Of a DNA stretch of 64,000 nt, positions 35,068 through 44,154 are shown in pieces. Below the pieces are notes generated by a model. That model saw nothing but the letters and a program-made list of their open reading frames with translations, did not search any database and was not told the DNA's origin. Source of the DNA: Peptoniphilus asaccharolyticus DSM 20463 (GTDB taxonomy: Bacteria; Bacillota; Clostridia; Tissierellales; Peptoniphilaceae); contig NZ_FWWR01000009.1 of NCBI RefSeq assembly GCF_900176115.1, positions 620,001 through 684,000 on the forward strand, read 5' to 3'. How positions within the stretch are numbered: the first letter of the stretch is position 1; each line of letters opens with the position of its first letter. The position numbers and the translations under genes are program-made.

Positions 35068-35723
35068 TAAAACTCTCCTTTTGTTTCAACTGTCTTAAAA
35101 TCTTCTAAAAACTTTTCTATACCTGAATTTGTCAATGGATGTACTAACATTTGTTTGAAAACTTTATATGGTATTGTTGCAATATCAGCTCCAGCCTTCA
35201 TACATTCTAATACGTGGCTTGTATGTCTTACAGATGCTGCAATAATTTCAGTTTCTAGACCATAAATACCAAAAATTTCTGCTAAATCTCTTATAAGGTC
35301 CATACCATCTTGTCCTATATCATCAAGTCTGCCTATAAATGGACTTACATAGCTTGCTCCGGCTCTTGCAGCTAAAAGAGCTTGGTTTGCTGAAAAGATT
35401 AAAGTTACATTTGTTTTTATTCCTTTTTTAGACAAAACTTTTACAGCTTTAAGTCCTTCAGCTGTCATAGGAATTTTTATTACAATATTTTCTGAAATTT
35501 TAACAAGTTCCATTGCTTGAGCAACCATAGTTTCTGCATCAAGTGCTGTTACTTCAGCTGATATCGGTCCATCAACTATTTCAGTAATTTCTTTTACAAC
35601 ATCTTCAAATACTCTTCCCTCTTTTGCTATTAAGCTTGGATTTGTAGTTACTCCTGAAACAACTCCCCAAGAGTTAATTTCTCTTATTTCTTCTACATCT
35701 GCAGTATCGATAAAAAATTTCAT
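35067..35723 (-). CDS. Transaldolase-like / fructose-6-phosphate aldolase (TalC/FSA)
   Basis: A short (218-residue) class I aldolase of the MipB/TalC group. [20 protein letters not shown] is the typical N-terminus; the Schiff-base Lys lies in [15 protein letters not shown] near residue 84; [31 protein letters not shown] follows. It transfers dihydroxyacetone units (transaldolase) or cleaves fructose 6-phosphate; the two cannot be told apart by eye. It overlaps ispF by 4 nt and glpX by 1 nt. Confidence 0.93.
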   Translation of the reverse strand: MKFFIDTADVEEIREINSWGVVSGVTTNPSLIAKEGRVFEDVVKEITEIVDGPISAEVTALDAETMVAQAMELVKISENIVIKIPMTAEGLKAVKVLSKKGIKTNVTLIFSANQALLAARAGASYVSPFIGRLDDIGQDGMDLIRDLAEIFGIYGLETEIIAASVRHTSHVLECMKAGADIATIPYKVFKQMLVHPLTNSGIEKFLEDFKTVETKGEF

Positions 35724-36199
35724 ATATTTCCCCTCTCTAATAATACAACACTTTGTGCTGCTATTCCCTCTTTTCTTCCTTCAAAGCCTAACTTTTCAGT
35801 GGTTGTTGCCTTCACAGAAACATTTTCAACATCTGTCTTTAAAATCTTTGCAAGTATATTTCTAATCTCAGCTATATGATTTTTTAACTTTGGTTCTTCA
35901 CAGATAACAATTGAATCAATGTTTCCTATTTTATAACCTTTAGATTCCATCACTTCTACAACTCTACCAAGTAGAATTTTAGAATCTATATCTTTATATG
36001 CCATGTCGGTATCTGGAAATAACTTTCCAATATCTCCAAGCGCTAAAGCACCGAGTATGGCATCCATAATTGCATGTATTAAAACGTCTGCATCAGAATG
36101 ACCTAAAAGACCTTTTTCGTAGTCAATCTTTAGTCCTCCAAGAAATAACTCTCTTCCTTCGACTAATTTATGCACATCATATCCTATACCTATTTTCAT
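35720..36199 (-). CDS. ispF: MECDP synthase (MEP pathway)
   Basis: IspF makes 2-C-methyl-D-erythritol 2,4-cyclodiphosphate for isoprenoids. It has 159 residues. Motifs: [19 protein letters not shown] (D8, H10 zinc ligands), [20 protein letters not shown] (His 42 and neighbours), [11 protein letters not shown], and [19 protein letters not shown] near the C-terminus. It overlaps ispD by 4 nt, so ispD-ispF are coupled. Confidence 0.97.
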   Translation of the reverse strand: MKIGIGYDVHKLVEGRELFLGGLKIDYEKGLLGHSDADVLIHAIMDAILGALALGDIGKLFPDTDMAYKDIDSKILLGRVVEVMESKGYKIGNIDSIVICEEPKLKNHIAEIRNILAKILKTDVENVSVKATTTEKLGFEGRKEGIAAQSVVLLERGNI

Positions 36200-36894
36200 A
36201 AGTCACTTCCTATTAAAGCCTCAGCTAAAATCAAATCCTCCGGAGTAGTTATCTTTATATTTCCATAGCCATTCCAGACTAATTTGATTTTCTTACCAGT
36301 TTTTTCTACCAATGAGCAATCATCTGTTCCATAGTATCCTTCTTGATACGCTTGATTATATGCATTCATTAGCACATCTTTTAAAAATACCTGTGGAGTT
36401 TGAACTGCCCACAATTCATTCCTATTTGGAGTATAATCCACTGTCTTTCCATTTTTAGAAATCTTTATAGTATCTTTCACAGTATTTGCAAGTGTAGCGG
36501 CTCCCGTTTCAAAAGTAGCCTCTATAACTTCATCTATCTTCGATACCTCTACAAGTGGCCTCGCCCCATCATGAGTCAAGACCACCTTTGTTTTTTCAGG
36601 AATGCTCAAAAGTCCATTGTAAATTGAGTCCTGTCTTTCAGCACCGCCATAAACTATATTGTAAGGTATATTTATTGTTAAATTCTCCAAGATATCATTT
36701 AAATAATTTAAATCAGAATCTTTTATGATAATAGTCAAATGGTCAATATATTTTGACGCAAGTATTTTTTTCAAAGTATGAGATAGTATCTTATCTCCAC
36801 TTATTTCTAAAAACTGCTTATTTAATTCAGTTTTCATTCTTCTACCCATTCCAGCTGCTGCAACCATCGCGCTTACATACTGCCCATTTATCAT
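36196..36894 (-). CDS. ispD: MEP cytidylyltransferase
   Basis: IspD activates methylerythritol phosphate with CTP in the MEP isoprenoid pathway. It has 232 residues. The N-terminal nucleotide loop [19 protein letters not shown] (with the catalytic Arg and Lys), [19 protein letters not shown] near 105 and [18 protein letters not shown] near 160 are standard. It overlaps the PBP gene by 1 nt. Isoprenoid precursors are needed for the undecaprenyl carrier used by the adjacent cell-wall genes, which fits the gene order. Confidence 0.97.
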   Translation of the reverse strand: MINGQYVSAMVAAAGMGRRMKTELNKQFLEISGDKILSHTLKKILASKYIDHLTIIIKDSDLNYLNDILENLTINIPYNIVYGGAERQDSIYNGLLSIPEKTKVVLTHDGARPLVEVSKIDEVIEATFETGAATLANTVKDTIKISKNGKTVDYTPNRNELWAVQTPQVFLKDVLMNAYNQAYQEGYYGTDDCSLVEKTGKKIKLVWNGYGNIKITTPEDLILAEALIGSDL

Positions 36895-38330
36895 CAGTCC
36901 AACACTCCTAGTGAATAGTTTATTATATCTCCCGCCAAAGGAGCTGCTATCTCTCCACCAAATTTTTCAACATCTTGTATTATTACAGCAACAGCTACTT
37001 GAGGATCTTTTGCAGGTGCATATCCAACAAACCATGCATTATACTTATCAGCATCTTTAGATATCTGAGCTGTACCAGTCTTTCCAGCAACTTGAGCTCT
37101 TCTTATCCTAGCAGTCTTACCAGAACCATTTTTAACTACATTTACCATCATCTTTCCTATTTGAGATGCAACTTCAGGTGAAACTGCTTCAGAAAGAACC
37201 TTCGGCTCTCTAGTGTATATATTTGATCCATCTGGTGATTGTACACTGCTAACAAGATATGGAGCCATCATCTTACCTTCATTACCTATAGCTGAAGCAA
37301 CCATACACATTTCAAGTGGTGTGGTTAATATATCTGCTTGACCTATTCCGGCACTTGCCAAGGCATGTTGGTCCCAAGACGAAGCTTTGAAAGAAGATGT
37401 TGATAGATAAGTTGTCTTTGTATTTAAATCAAAATCAACTTGTTTATTCATCATAAATCTTTCAGCCACTTCAACAAATTTCTCTTTTCCAACTCCAACT
37501 ACTTTATTTGCAAAATAAGTATTCACAGAGTAAGTAAATGCTTTGTTTAAGTCTATATTCCCATATTCTTTTCCGCCTGCATTTTTTATTGCACGGCCTA
37601 AGATTTCTTCTTCTCCTGTATCTTTATACTTTTGGTCTATTCCAGATTCTATTATAGCTGCAGCAGATATTATTTTAAATACAGAACCGGGAGCATATCC
37701 ACCTTGAATAGCATTGTTGAAAAATGCCCCATTATTTTGTTCAACTATTGCGCTATAATCAGAATCTATATTTTGTATATTAAAGTCCGGATAAGACGCC
37801 ATACCAAGTATCTCTCCAGTCTTTGGATTCATAACTACTACTGCACCTTTTTCTCCACTCTCAGCTAATTTATCTCTTATATACTGTTGTATCTTTGTGC
37901 TTGTTGTAAGAGTTAAATTATTTCCAACATCAGAATCTATATCTTTGTTGAAGAAAGCCCTTATCGACCTAAGTATATTAGAACCCTTAGTTCCCAAAAG
38001 TTCTTCGCTATATGAGGCCTCTAATCCAGAACTGCCCTTAGTCCTACTAGAATATCCTACAATATGCGCATAAGCTCTTGGATGAGGATAGACTCTTGTA
38101 TATTTATATTTTTCACCTTCAGTTTGAGCCAAAACCTCTCCATTCCTATCTACTATAGTTCCTCTCTTAAAAGCCGCAACTTTTATAGCATCACGTCTAT
38201 TGGCAGGATGGTTTACTATTTCTTTGGCCTCAAATATTGTAAAATAACTCAAATAAAATATCAAACCTAAGAACATTATAATTAATCCTATTAGGACAAC
38301 TAACATTCTCCTATTTTCTTTTATATTCAT
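36894..38330 (-). CDS. Penicillin-binding protein (class B transpeptidase, FtsI/PbpA type)
   Basis: A 478-residue monofunctional transpeptidase that cross-links peptidoglycan. An N-terminal membrane anchor (MLVVLIGLIIMFLGLIFYL) precedes a short dimerisation region (KRGTIVDRNGEVLA, GLEASYSEELLGTKG) and the catalytic domain with SxxK in APGSVFKI (S216/K219), SVN in FTYSVNTYF near 268, and KTGTAQ near 418. No PASTA domains. It is shorter than typical FtsI or MrdA. It pairs with the RodA/FtsW gene directly upstream, as in pbpA-rodA loci of actinobacteria and clostridia. Confidence 0.95.
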   Translation of the reverse strand: MNIKENRRMLVVLIGLIIMFLGLIFYLSYFTIFEAKEIVNHPANRRDAIKVAAFKRGTIVDRNGEVLAQTEGEKYKYTRVYPHPRAYAHIVGYSSRTKGSSGLEASYSEELLGTKGSNILRSIRAFFNKDIDSDVGNNLTLTTSTKIQQYIRDKLAESGEKGAVVVMNPKTGEILGMASYPDFNIQNIDSDYSAIVEQNNGAFFNNAIQGGYAPGSVFKIISAAAIIESGIDQKYKDTGEEEILGRAIKNAGGKEYGNIDLNKAFTYSVNTYFANKVVGVGKEKFVEVAERFMMNKQVDFDLNTKTTYLSTSSFKASSWDQHALASAGIGQADILTTPLEMCMVASAIGNEGKMMAPYLVSSVQSPDGSNIYTREPKVLSEAVSPEVASQIGKMMVNVVKNGSGKTARIRRAQVAGKTGTAQISKDADKYNAWFVGYAPAKDPQVAVAVIIQDVEKFGGEIAAPLAGDIINYSLGVLD

Positions 38331-38332
38331 CT

Positions 38333-39580
38333 CTATCCCTCATATTTATAAGACATATCCTCACTTGTAACTTGTAGCACTCCAAGAGCTATGAAACTTG
38401 AAATCATAGATGAACCACCATAAGACACAAAAGGAAGTGTCAAACCTGTCATTGGAATCAATTTTATAACTCCTCCAATATTTAAGAAGCATTGAACAGC
38501 AAATAAAATTCCTATCCCTATGGCAAGTATTCTATAAAATTTATACTCTTGTCTTATACTTATCTTCACAGCTCTATAAGCCAATAGTAAAAACAGCATT
38601 ATTATACCTATTCCAGCAAATATTCCCATCTCTTCACATATTACAGGGAAGATGAAATCTGAAGTCCCAACAGGAACTAACTTAGGATGTCCAAGTCCTA
38701 TTCCCGTTCCAAAAAATCCACCTTCTGCAATGGCAAATAGAGATTGTACTATTTGCGCTGAACTCTTATATATAGTCTCAGGATTCCACGGATCCAACCA
38801 AATTCCAATTCTCACTCTTACGTGCCTAAACAAAAAGTACCCTGCCACTCCACCTATAACTACCAACAGAAGATTTAATAAAATCATCTTTCTATCTTCT
38901 TCATAGATAAACTGTATTCCTGTGAATATTGACAAAAATATTACCGCTGTCCCCAAGTCCTTTTGAATAAACAATAAACCTATTAATAGGTATACAGTTC
39001 CCATTAACAAAATAGATTTATACTTAAACTTCTTTGGAATTTTATATTGATACTCTGTATAGTATGAAGCTATTAAGAAAACTAATACTATCTTTGTAAG
39101 TTCTGTAGGCTGTAATAAAACACTTTCGCTTAGCTTTATCCAGTTCTTAGAACCACCTCTTTCAACTCCAAACAACAGAGTTATTAAAAACAACATAATT
39201 GAAACTGCAACATAAAAATATGTCCAGTTTTCTATTTTTCTAAGCGCTCTCATAACAAAGTATGTTATATAGAAAATCAATATTCCAACTAAAGACCATA
39301 CCAACTGTTTAAGTCCTAAGTCGGGATTTAATCTATAAATAGTTAAAATACCAATAGTTAAAAGCATGGAAACAATGAGGAAAATATAATTGTCCCCAGT
39401 TGAAATCCTACCTAATATGAAATTTGAAATATAAATTACTGAAATCAATCCAAAAAATAATATTACTATATATTTGTCTACGTGCTGATTGTTAAAAAAG
39501 AAAAGTAATAATACTGCTAAAATTTCAAATACTAAGAGTAGATTTCTTGGCTTATCAGATCTAAAAACTTTAGTAATCAT
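38333..39580 (-). CDS. SEDS-family peptidoglycan glycosyltransferase (RodA/FtsW)
   Basis: A 415-residue polytopic protein with about ten membrane helices that polymerises lipid II. SEDS landmarks: LLFGVERGGSKNWIKL (about 146-161), QPTELTKIVLVFLIASYY (catalytic region), FIQKDLGTAVIFLSIF, and SDFIFPVICEEMGIFAGIGI with the conserved Glu pair near 310. The C-terminal TGLTLPFVSYGGSSMISSF is typical. Together with the PBP gene 2 nt downstream it forms a cognate polymerase/transpeptidase pair. RodA or FtsW cannot be decided from sequence alone. Confidence 0.95.
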   Translation of the reverse strand: MITKVFRSDKPRNLLLVFEILAVLLLFFFNNQHVDKYIVILFFGLISVIYISNFILGRISTGDNYIFLIVSMLLTIGILTIYRLNPDLGLKQLVWSLVGILIFYITYFVMRALRKIENWTYFYVAVSIMLFLITLLFGVERGGSKNWIKLSESVLLQPTELTKIVLVFLIASYYTEYQYKIPKKFKYKSILLMGTVYLLIGLLFIQKDLGTAVIFLSIFTGIQFIYEEDRKMILLNLLLVVIGGVAGYFLFRHVRVRIGIWLDPWNPETIYKSSAQIVQSLFAIAEGGFFGTGIGLGHPKLVPVGTSDFIFPVICEEMGIFAGIGIIMLFLLLAYRAVKISIRQEYKFYRILAIGIGILFAVQCFLNIGGVIKLIPMTGLTLPFVSYGGSSMISSFIALGVLQVTSEDMSYKYEG

Positions 39581-39583
39581 AAT

Positions 39584-40021
39584 CTACCCCCTGTCGTCAA
39601 CGAATAAAAGTTGGATGAATCCCACACCAATCTTATCTCCGTTTCTAAGTTCTATAATATCATGAACCTCTTCTCCATTTAAAAAAGTCCCATTTGCAGA
39701 ATTTAAATCTTCTAAGAAATATACTCCATCTTCTTCTCTTATTTCAATATGTTCCTTTGAAACAAATTTATCTTTTATAGTAATATCACATTTTGAAGAT
39801 CTACCTATTATGGTAACCCCTTTTAGAACGTAGAATTCGTCCATTTTAAAATCCAAAGAATCCAATCTGTTTACAACCTTTAAATAAGCTGCATCCATAT
39901 AAGAACCCTTCATATCCATTTTTTTTATGTCCATGTAAATAAGTCTAATAATACTCAATAAGAATAAATAAATTATGACTATAAATACATACCTTAAGCC
40001 TTGCGAGATTATTTCAAACAT
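39584..40021 (-). CDS. Membrane-anchored FHA-domain protein
   Basis: A 145-residue protein. An N-terminal membrane helix (LRYVFIVIIYLFLLSIIRLI) is followed by a cytoplasmic FHA domain of about 90 residues that reads phosphothreonine: TIIGRSSKCDITIKDKFVSK holds the GRS and SxxH region, then EHIEI, and LEDLNSANGTFLNG. FHA proteins are typical partners of PASTA kinases; prkC lies at 49.6-51.6 kb. As first gene of the RodA/PBP2 operon it is likely to link kinase signalling to cell-wall synthesis, as in actinobacterial fhaB-rodA-pbpA loci. Confidence 0.92.
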   Translation of the reverse strand: MFEIISQGLRYVFIVIIYLFLLSIIRLIYMDIKKMDMKGSYMDAAYLKVVNRLDSLDFKMDEFYVLKGVTIIGRSSKCDITIKDKFVSKEHIEIREEDGVYFLEDLNSANGTFLNGEEVHDIIELRNGDKIGVGFIQLLFVDDRG

Positions 40022-40049
40022 TATGCACCTCTATAATTTTCTAATAGTT

Positions 40050-40058
40050 ATAATATCA
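40050..40058 (-). promoter_or_regulatory. Extended -10 promoter of the FHA-rodA-rho operon
   Basis: TGATATTAT on the minus strand, about 30 bp upstream of the ATG; no clear -35. Confidence 0.45.
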
Positions 40059-40121
40059 TAAATAGAAAAACTTTAAAACTATAACAATCTTAATTAAAAT
40101 CAAGCTTTTATCAAATAAAAA

Positions 40122-40130
40122 TGTTAAAAT
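40122..40130 (+). promoter_or_regulatory. Extended -10 promoter of recX
   Basis: TGTTAAAAT at 40122-40130, 15 bp before the ATG, so the leader would be very short. It is divergent from the FHA operon promoter. Confidence 0.4.
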
Positions 40131-40145
40131 TTAATAGGTGATAAA

Positions 40146-40766
40146 ATGATTATTGAAAAAATTGTATTCCTCCCAAAATCAAAAAACTATACTGTATTTT
40201 TTAGTGATGGTTCTGGAACAGAAATCATTGAAGATACATTAGTCAAATTTAATTTATATAAGGGAATGGAAATAGAACCAGACACTATTTCAAATATAAA
40301 ATATGAAAATCAAAAGTTTGAAGCTGCTAAGTCAGTATTTAGATATATTCAAAATAAAAAAACTGTAAAAGAAGTAAAAGACTATCTGTCCAAAAAAGGT
40401 TACGATGAAGATGTTGTCGAATTGACTGCAGACTATTTAGTTGAAAAAGGATATATTGACGATAGAAAATATGTTTCTGCTTTTGTAAATGATAAATTAA
40501 AAATAAATAAATACGGTCGAAATAAAATTAAAAATCAACTTATTGTTCACGGAATTGATAAAGACTTAGCTGAGAGTGCAGTGTATAATTTAGATGAAAA
40601 TATAGAATATGAAAATTTAAAATCACACGCAGAGAAAAAGTTTAAAACATTAAAAAAAGATATGAACACAAAATCTAAATTAATAAATCATTTGATATAC
40701 AAAGGATACCAATATGATATGATAAAAAATGTTTTAAAAGAATTTGATTTTGGCTATGACGAATAA
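40146..40766 (+). CDS. recX: RecX regulator of RecA
   Basis: RecX restrains RecA filament extension. It has 206 residues. An N-terminal leader domain (IVFLPKSKNYTVFFSDGSG) is followed by three helical repeats: FRYIQNKKTVKEVKDYLSKK (R1), DYLVEKGYIDDRKYVSAFVN (R2, the best-conserved part) and NHLIYKGYQYDMIKNVLKEF (R3). Shine-Dalgarno AGGTGA. It overlaps the next gene by 11 nt. Confidence 0.93.
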   Translation: MIIEKIVFLPKSKNYTVFFSDGSGTEIIEDTLVKFNLYKGMEIEPDTISNIKYENQKFEAAKSVFRYIQNKKTVKEVKDYLSKKGYDEDVVELTADYLVEKGYIDDRKYVSAFVNDKLKINKYGRNKIKNQLIVHGIDKDLAESAVYNLDENIEYENLKSHAEKKFKTLKKDMNTKSKLINHLIYKGYQYDMIKNVLKEFDFGYDE

Positions 40767-41031
40767 AAAATACTACGTATATCTTTTAAAGTGCAATGAT
40801 AACTCTCTCTATTGCGGATATACAGTTGATTTGCAAAATAGAGTGTCTGCACATAACAACAAAACCGGCGCTAAATATACCCGTTCTCGCACTCCTGTTG
40901 AACTCGTATATTACGAGACATTTTCAAATAAGAGTGATGCTTTAAAAAGAGAGTGTTCAATAAAAAAATTAACTCGAGATAAAAAACTGCTTTTAATAAA
41001 AAGCTTTGAAGAACAAATAAAAAACTCCTAA
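40756..41031 (+). CDS. GIY-YIG nuclease-domain protein (YhbQ/YazA family)
   Basis: A 91-residue single GIY-YIG domain: KYYVYLLKCNDNSLYCGYT is the GIY-YIG equivalent (YVYLL...YCGYT), followed by RVSAHNNKTGAKYTRSRTP with the catalytic-type Arg and His, VELVYYETFSNKSDALKREC with the conserved Glu, and KKLTRDKKLLLI. The start at ATG 40756 is chosen because upstream in-frame TTG codons lie inside recX. UvrC-like nuclease activity is inferred for the family; physiological substrates are poorly known. A terminator overlaps its stop codon. Confidence 0.93.
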   Translation: MTNKKYYVYLLKCNDNSLYCGYTVDLQNRVSAHNNKTGAKYTRSRTPVELVYYETFSNKSDALKRECSIKKLTRDKKLLLIKSFEEQIKNS

Positions 41032-41057
41032 ACAGCTTTTGCTAATTTAGGAGTTTT
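41021..41057. terminator. Bidirectional terminator between convergent operons
   Basis: AAAACTCCTA (41021-41030) and TAGGAGTTTT (41048-41057) are perfect 10-bp arms. It ends both the recX operon and the cdaA/two-component operon. Confidence 0.85.
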
Positions 41058-41065
41058 ATTTGAAT

Positions 41066-41371
41066 TTATTTCCCACCTTGTATTATTCCAAATATAAGTG
41101 CAACTAAAAGAGATATTACACCACTAGAACAACCTATTAAAAATACTGCTAAAGCATCTACATTTTCTGGATTGAACAAATCACTTATAACTGAAAATAA
41201 TACAAATATTCCTATTGTGATTAATACAATACCAGGCAAATACTTAGCAAATTTAAGTCTCTTAGCAACTATACTCAATACTATTGTAACTGCTATAGCA
41301 ATTATTATCCCATAAATTGAAAGTAGTATAAATTCGGTATTACCTCCTACGGCTTCCATAACTTTAGACAT
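41066..41371 (-). CDS. Small three-helix membrane protein
   Basis: A 101-residue protein with three hydrophobic helices: FILLSIYGIIIAIAVTIVLS, KYLPGIVLITIGIFVLFSVI and FLIGCSSGVISLLVALIFGI. The second and third are joined by a short acidic loop (DLFNPENVDAL). Ribosome site GAGGTG. It is the last gene of the cdaA/two-component operon, 9 nt after the lipoprotein gene. I do not recognise the family. Confidence 0.75.
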   Translation of the reverse strand: MSKVMEAVGGNTEFILLSIYGIIIAIAVTIVLSIVAKRLKFAKYLPGIVLITIGIFVLFSVISDLFNPENVDALAVFLIGCSSGVISLLVALIFGIIQGGK

Positions 41372-41380
41372 ATTACACCT

Positions 41381-42751
41381 CTAATTCGTGTTTAATTTTT
41401 CTTTAATATTAATTGAGTTACTACCTACAAATCTCTCAATTTGAACAATTTCTGAACTTTGCGGTATTTCTATTGAATATATTTTCTTCGAACCCAATGC
41501 TGCATCAACTATATTATAAATGTTTAAGCTGTTATTTTCTATAGTCACTATAAATCTATTATTTGATGACATAACTGCATCTTTCAAATCCGGCAAATAT
41601 GTCTTTATATTTTCAAAAGGCATATTTAATTCAGCAGTATTTTCCAAGATTCTATTTATATCAATCCCTAAGTCAAAAAAAACATCTTCTTTTGAAGCAT
41701 CTCTGTATGTCATCAATCCAAAAACTTCAAACCTCCCATTTTTTCTCCTTATTCCAAAATTGGAATCATTTATATAGCCTTCTTCTGCAGATTTTAAAGC
41801 TTGTTTTTTAAATATTTTATCCCCATCATCAATCAACTTAGATAGAGGAATTCTCCTATCTTTATCAATTTCATTTGTGTATTTAAAAGTTAGACTTTTC
41901 CTATCGTCTTCATAATTCTTCTTTAAGCTAATATAATCTTCTGATACATACATTATCTCTGAATTTTCTGAATCTTTAACTTCTTCTGTCTTTTTAGAAT
42001 CTCCAGTTTCATTGATCAATGTTACATACTTATTTTCTTCATCTATAGATATAATTCCCTTTTCACCGATAATTTTTAAACCTTCTACCTCTCCAACTGA
42101 TTCTAAATCGTTGTTATTGAACTTCAAATAGAAACTTCTATAGTTAAACCTATTTTCATCATCATACTTTAGTCCTATTAAGATTCCATTATCTTTAGAA
42201 TTGGCATCCAGTTTTTCTTTTAGATTTGTAAGTTTTGATTCCTCTCTGCTTTTAATATCTTGAAATTCTTCTTCACTTACATCTTCTGAAACTCTCGATA
42301 GTTGTAGAAAAACACCATCTAAATATATATAACATTCATTTTCTTCAACTTTTAGAATTTGATAGACTAAGTCTTTTGAATTATATAAATTTACAACAGT
42401 GAGTTTTTCCTTATCTATACCTAAGTCACTAGGTTCAATTTGGTATTTTCTCTCCAAAAATTTTTCAGTATTAACTACCTTTGATTTAATCGAAGGATTT
42501 TCAAAATAATATCCATCTATTATAAACCCATTGTTAGAAAAATATATATCCGAACCTATTTTATCTTTATAATTAAAATATTCCTTGTTATCTTTTATAA
42601 AAATAACTTTTGTAACTGTCCAACTCCCATTGATAGGCGTTTTATTTATCTTAGGAGCTGCTATATTTCTCATATTAATATTTACAAATGAACATCCTGT
42701 AAGTGCCATTATAATAAACATTAATCCTAAAACTCTAATTTTCTTCTTCAT
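41381..42751 (-). CDS. Lipoprotein of unknown function
   Basis: A 456-residue protein. It has a type II signal peptide (KKKIRVLGLMFIIMALTGC) with lipobox LTGC, so Cys 20 would be lipidated. The mature part is beta-rich and acidic with internal repeats of 'Y/F-x-K-x-N...I.I.D' sort, for example FNYRSFYLKFNNNDLESVGE and KYVTLINETGDSKK, which read like beta-propeller blades. It overlaps the histidine-kinase gene by 17 nt. Lipoproteins encoded directly after a sensor kinase often modulate that kinase; here that is inference. Family unknown. Confidence 0.8.
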   Translation of the reverse strand: MKKKIRVLGLMFIIMALTGCSFVNINMRNIAAPKINKTPINGSWTVTKVIFIKDNKEYFNYKDKIGSDIYFSNNGFIIDGYYFENPSIKSKVVNTEKFLERKYQIEPSDLGIDKEKLTVVNLYNSKDLVYQILKVEENECYIYLDGVFLQLSRVSEDVSEEEFQDIKSREESKLTNLKEKLDANSKDNGILIGLKYDDENRFNYRSFYLKFNNNDLESVGEVEGLKIIGEKGIISIDEENKYVTLINETGDSKKTEEVKDSENSEIMYVSEDYISLKKNYEDDRKSLTFKYTNEIDKDRRIPLSKLIDDGDKIFKKQALKSAEEGYINDSNFGIRRKNGRFEVFGLMTYRDASKEDVFFDLGIDINRILENTAELNMPFENIKTYLPDLKDAVMSSNNRFIVTIENNSLNIYNIVDAALGSKKIYSIEIPQSSEIVQIERFVGSNSINIKEKLNTN

Positions 42752-44153
42752 CTTTTTGTACCTTTACTATTGGTAGAGTTACTTTGACAGTTGTTCCTAT
42801 ATTCTTTTCAGAATATATATTTAACTCTCCTTGATGCAAATTAGCAATTTCGTCAGCTATAGAAAGTCCTATCCCACTATGGCTCTTTGAATGCTTTCCT
42901 TTATAAAATTTTTCTTTTACATGCTGAATTTCATCTTTATCTATTCCCTGTCCATTATCTGTTATAAGAATAACTATGCTGTCTTCCAAAACACTGGATG
43001 TGAATCTTACAAACCCATCAGTTGATGTAAATTTAATAGCATTGTCAAGCAAGTTTATAAGCAACTGTCTTATTCTATTTTCATCACCTATTAAAATTGC
43101 CTTTTCAGAATCTATGTTGGATTGAAATTCAATTTTGTTTAACTCGGCTCTTGGTCTCATTTGTTTTGCTATATCATTTAAAACATCCGTCAAATTTAGA
43201 GTATCTTTTTCAAGTTGAATTCTACCTGATATAAATCTTGAAAAATCTAACAGTTCTTCAACCATCTTAGAAAGTCTATCTGTTTCATTTTCTATTATAT
43301 TCAGTCCATCGTTTAAAAGGGTCTTTTCATCTTCTCTTGCACTCTTTAGCACTACTGCCCACCCTTTAATAGATGTTAAAGGTGTTCTAAGCTCATGTGA
43401 TATAGAAGATATGAAATCATTCTTAATCTGCTCTCTTTTTAAAATTTCTTCTGCCATTGAATTCAACGTCTTGCCAAGCTGACCAAATTCATCCGGAGTG
43501 TTTAATTCAGACCTAATTTTGTATTGTCCATCAGCCATTTTCGCCGCAACAGATATCAACTCTCCCATAGGCTTTACTATAGAATTTGCCAAAATCAAAC
43601 TCATTACAGTTGTTATAGCTATTACAACCACGCCCAATCCAAGTATACCAAGAGATGTCTTTAATATTTCTTTGTTAGGTTCTTCTAAAGAGCTTATAAA
43701 TCTTAAATATCCTATATCCATACCAGCTGAATTGCGTAGTTTGCCGGTCAAAGCCATGACTTTATCATTAGTGTAGCTATTAGAGCCTATAAAAGTGGAC
43801 TTAACTCCATTTTCTGCAGACTTAACATCGTATGTAATGATTGTGTTTGTTGGCATAGCACCTATAGAGTCATAGATTACATACTTATCATTGTTCAAAA
43901 TTTGAACCTCTGAATTTGTATTCGCCCATAGCATTTCAGTATCTTCCAAGATTAAATCCTCTAAAGTTCTATCCGAATAAAATTTCTCAAAAGAATCTAT
44001 AGATAAATTTAATCTTGATGAAAGTTCATTTTCTATATTTGAATAGTAGAAATTTCTAAATCCAACTATCAAAAACAAACTTATGATAGCTACAGTAAGT
44101 ATGATAATAAACAGGAAATTTTTGACAAGCTTTTTTCCTATTGAATACTTCAA
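42735..44153 (-). CDS. Sensor histidine kinase (HAMP, HisKA, HATPase)
   Basis: A 472-residue membrane sensor. TM1 (FLFIIILTVAIISLFLIV, 13-30), an extracytoplasmic sensing region of about 135 residues, TM2 (LGILGLGVVVIAITTVMS, 168-185), HAMP (NSIVKPMGELISVAAKMADG, 190-209), HisKA with the phospho-acceptor H253 in SHELRTPLTSIKG, and HATPase with N box (LLINLLDNAIKFTS), G1 (ITDNGQGID) and G2 (HSGIGLSIADEI). It is encoded 1 nt after its response regulator, downstream of cdaA-cdaR. The signal is unknown; an envelope cue is plausible. Confidence 0.95.
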   Translation of the reverse strand: MKYSIGKKLVKNFLFIIILTVAIISLFLIVGFRNFYYSNIENELSSRLNLSIDSFEKFYSDRTLEDLILEDTEMLWANTNSEVQILNNDKYVIYDSIGAMPTNTIITYDVKSAENGVKSTFIGSNSYTNDKVMALTGKLRNSAGMDIGYLRFISSLEEPNKEILKTSLGILGLGVVVIAITTVMSLILANSIVKPMGELISVAAKMADGQYKIRSELNTPDEFGQLGKTLNSMAEEILKREQIKNDFISSISHELRTPLTSIKGWAVVLKSAREDEKTLLNDGLNIIENETDRLSKMVEELLDFSRFISGRIQLEKDTLNLTDVLNDIAKQMRPRAELNKIEFQSNIDSEKAILIGDENRIRQLLINLLDNAIKFTSTDGFVRFTSSVLEDSIVILITDNGQGIDKDEIQHVKEKFYKGKHSKSHSGIGLSIADEIANLHQGELNIYSEKNIGTTVKVTLPIVKVQKDEEEN

Positions 44154-44154
44154 C

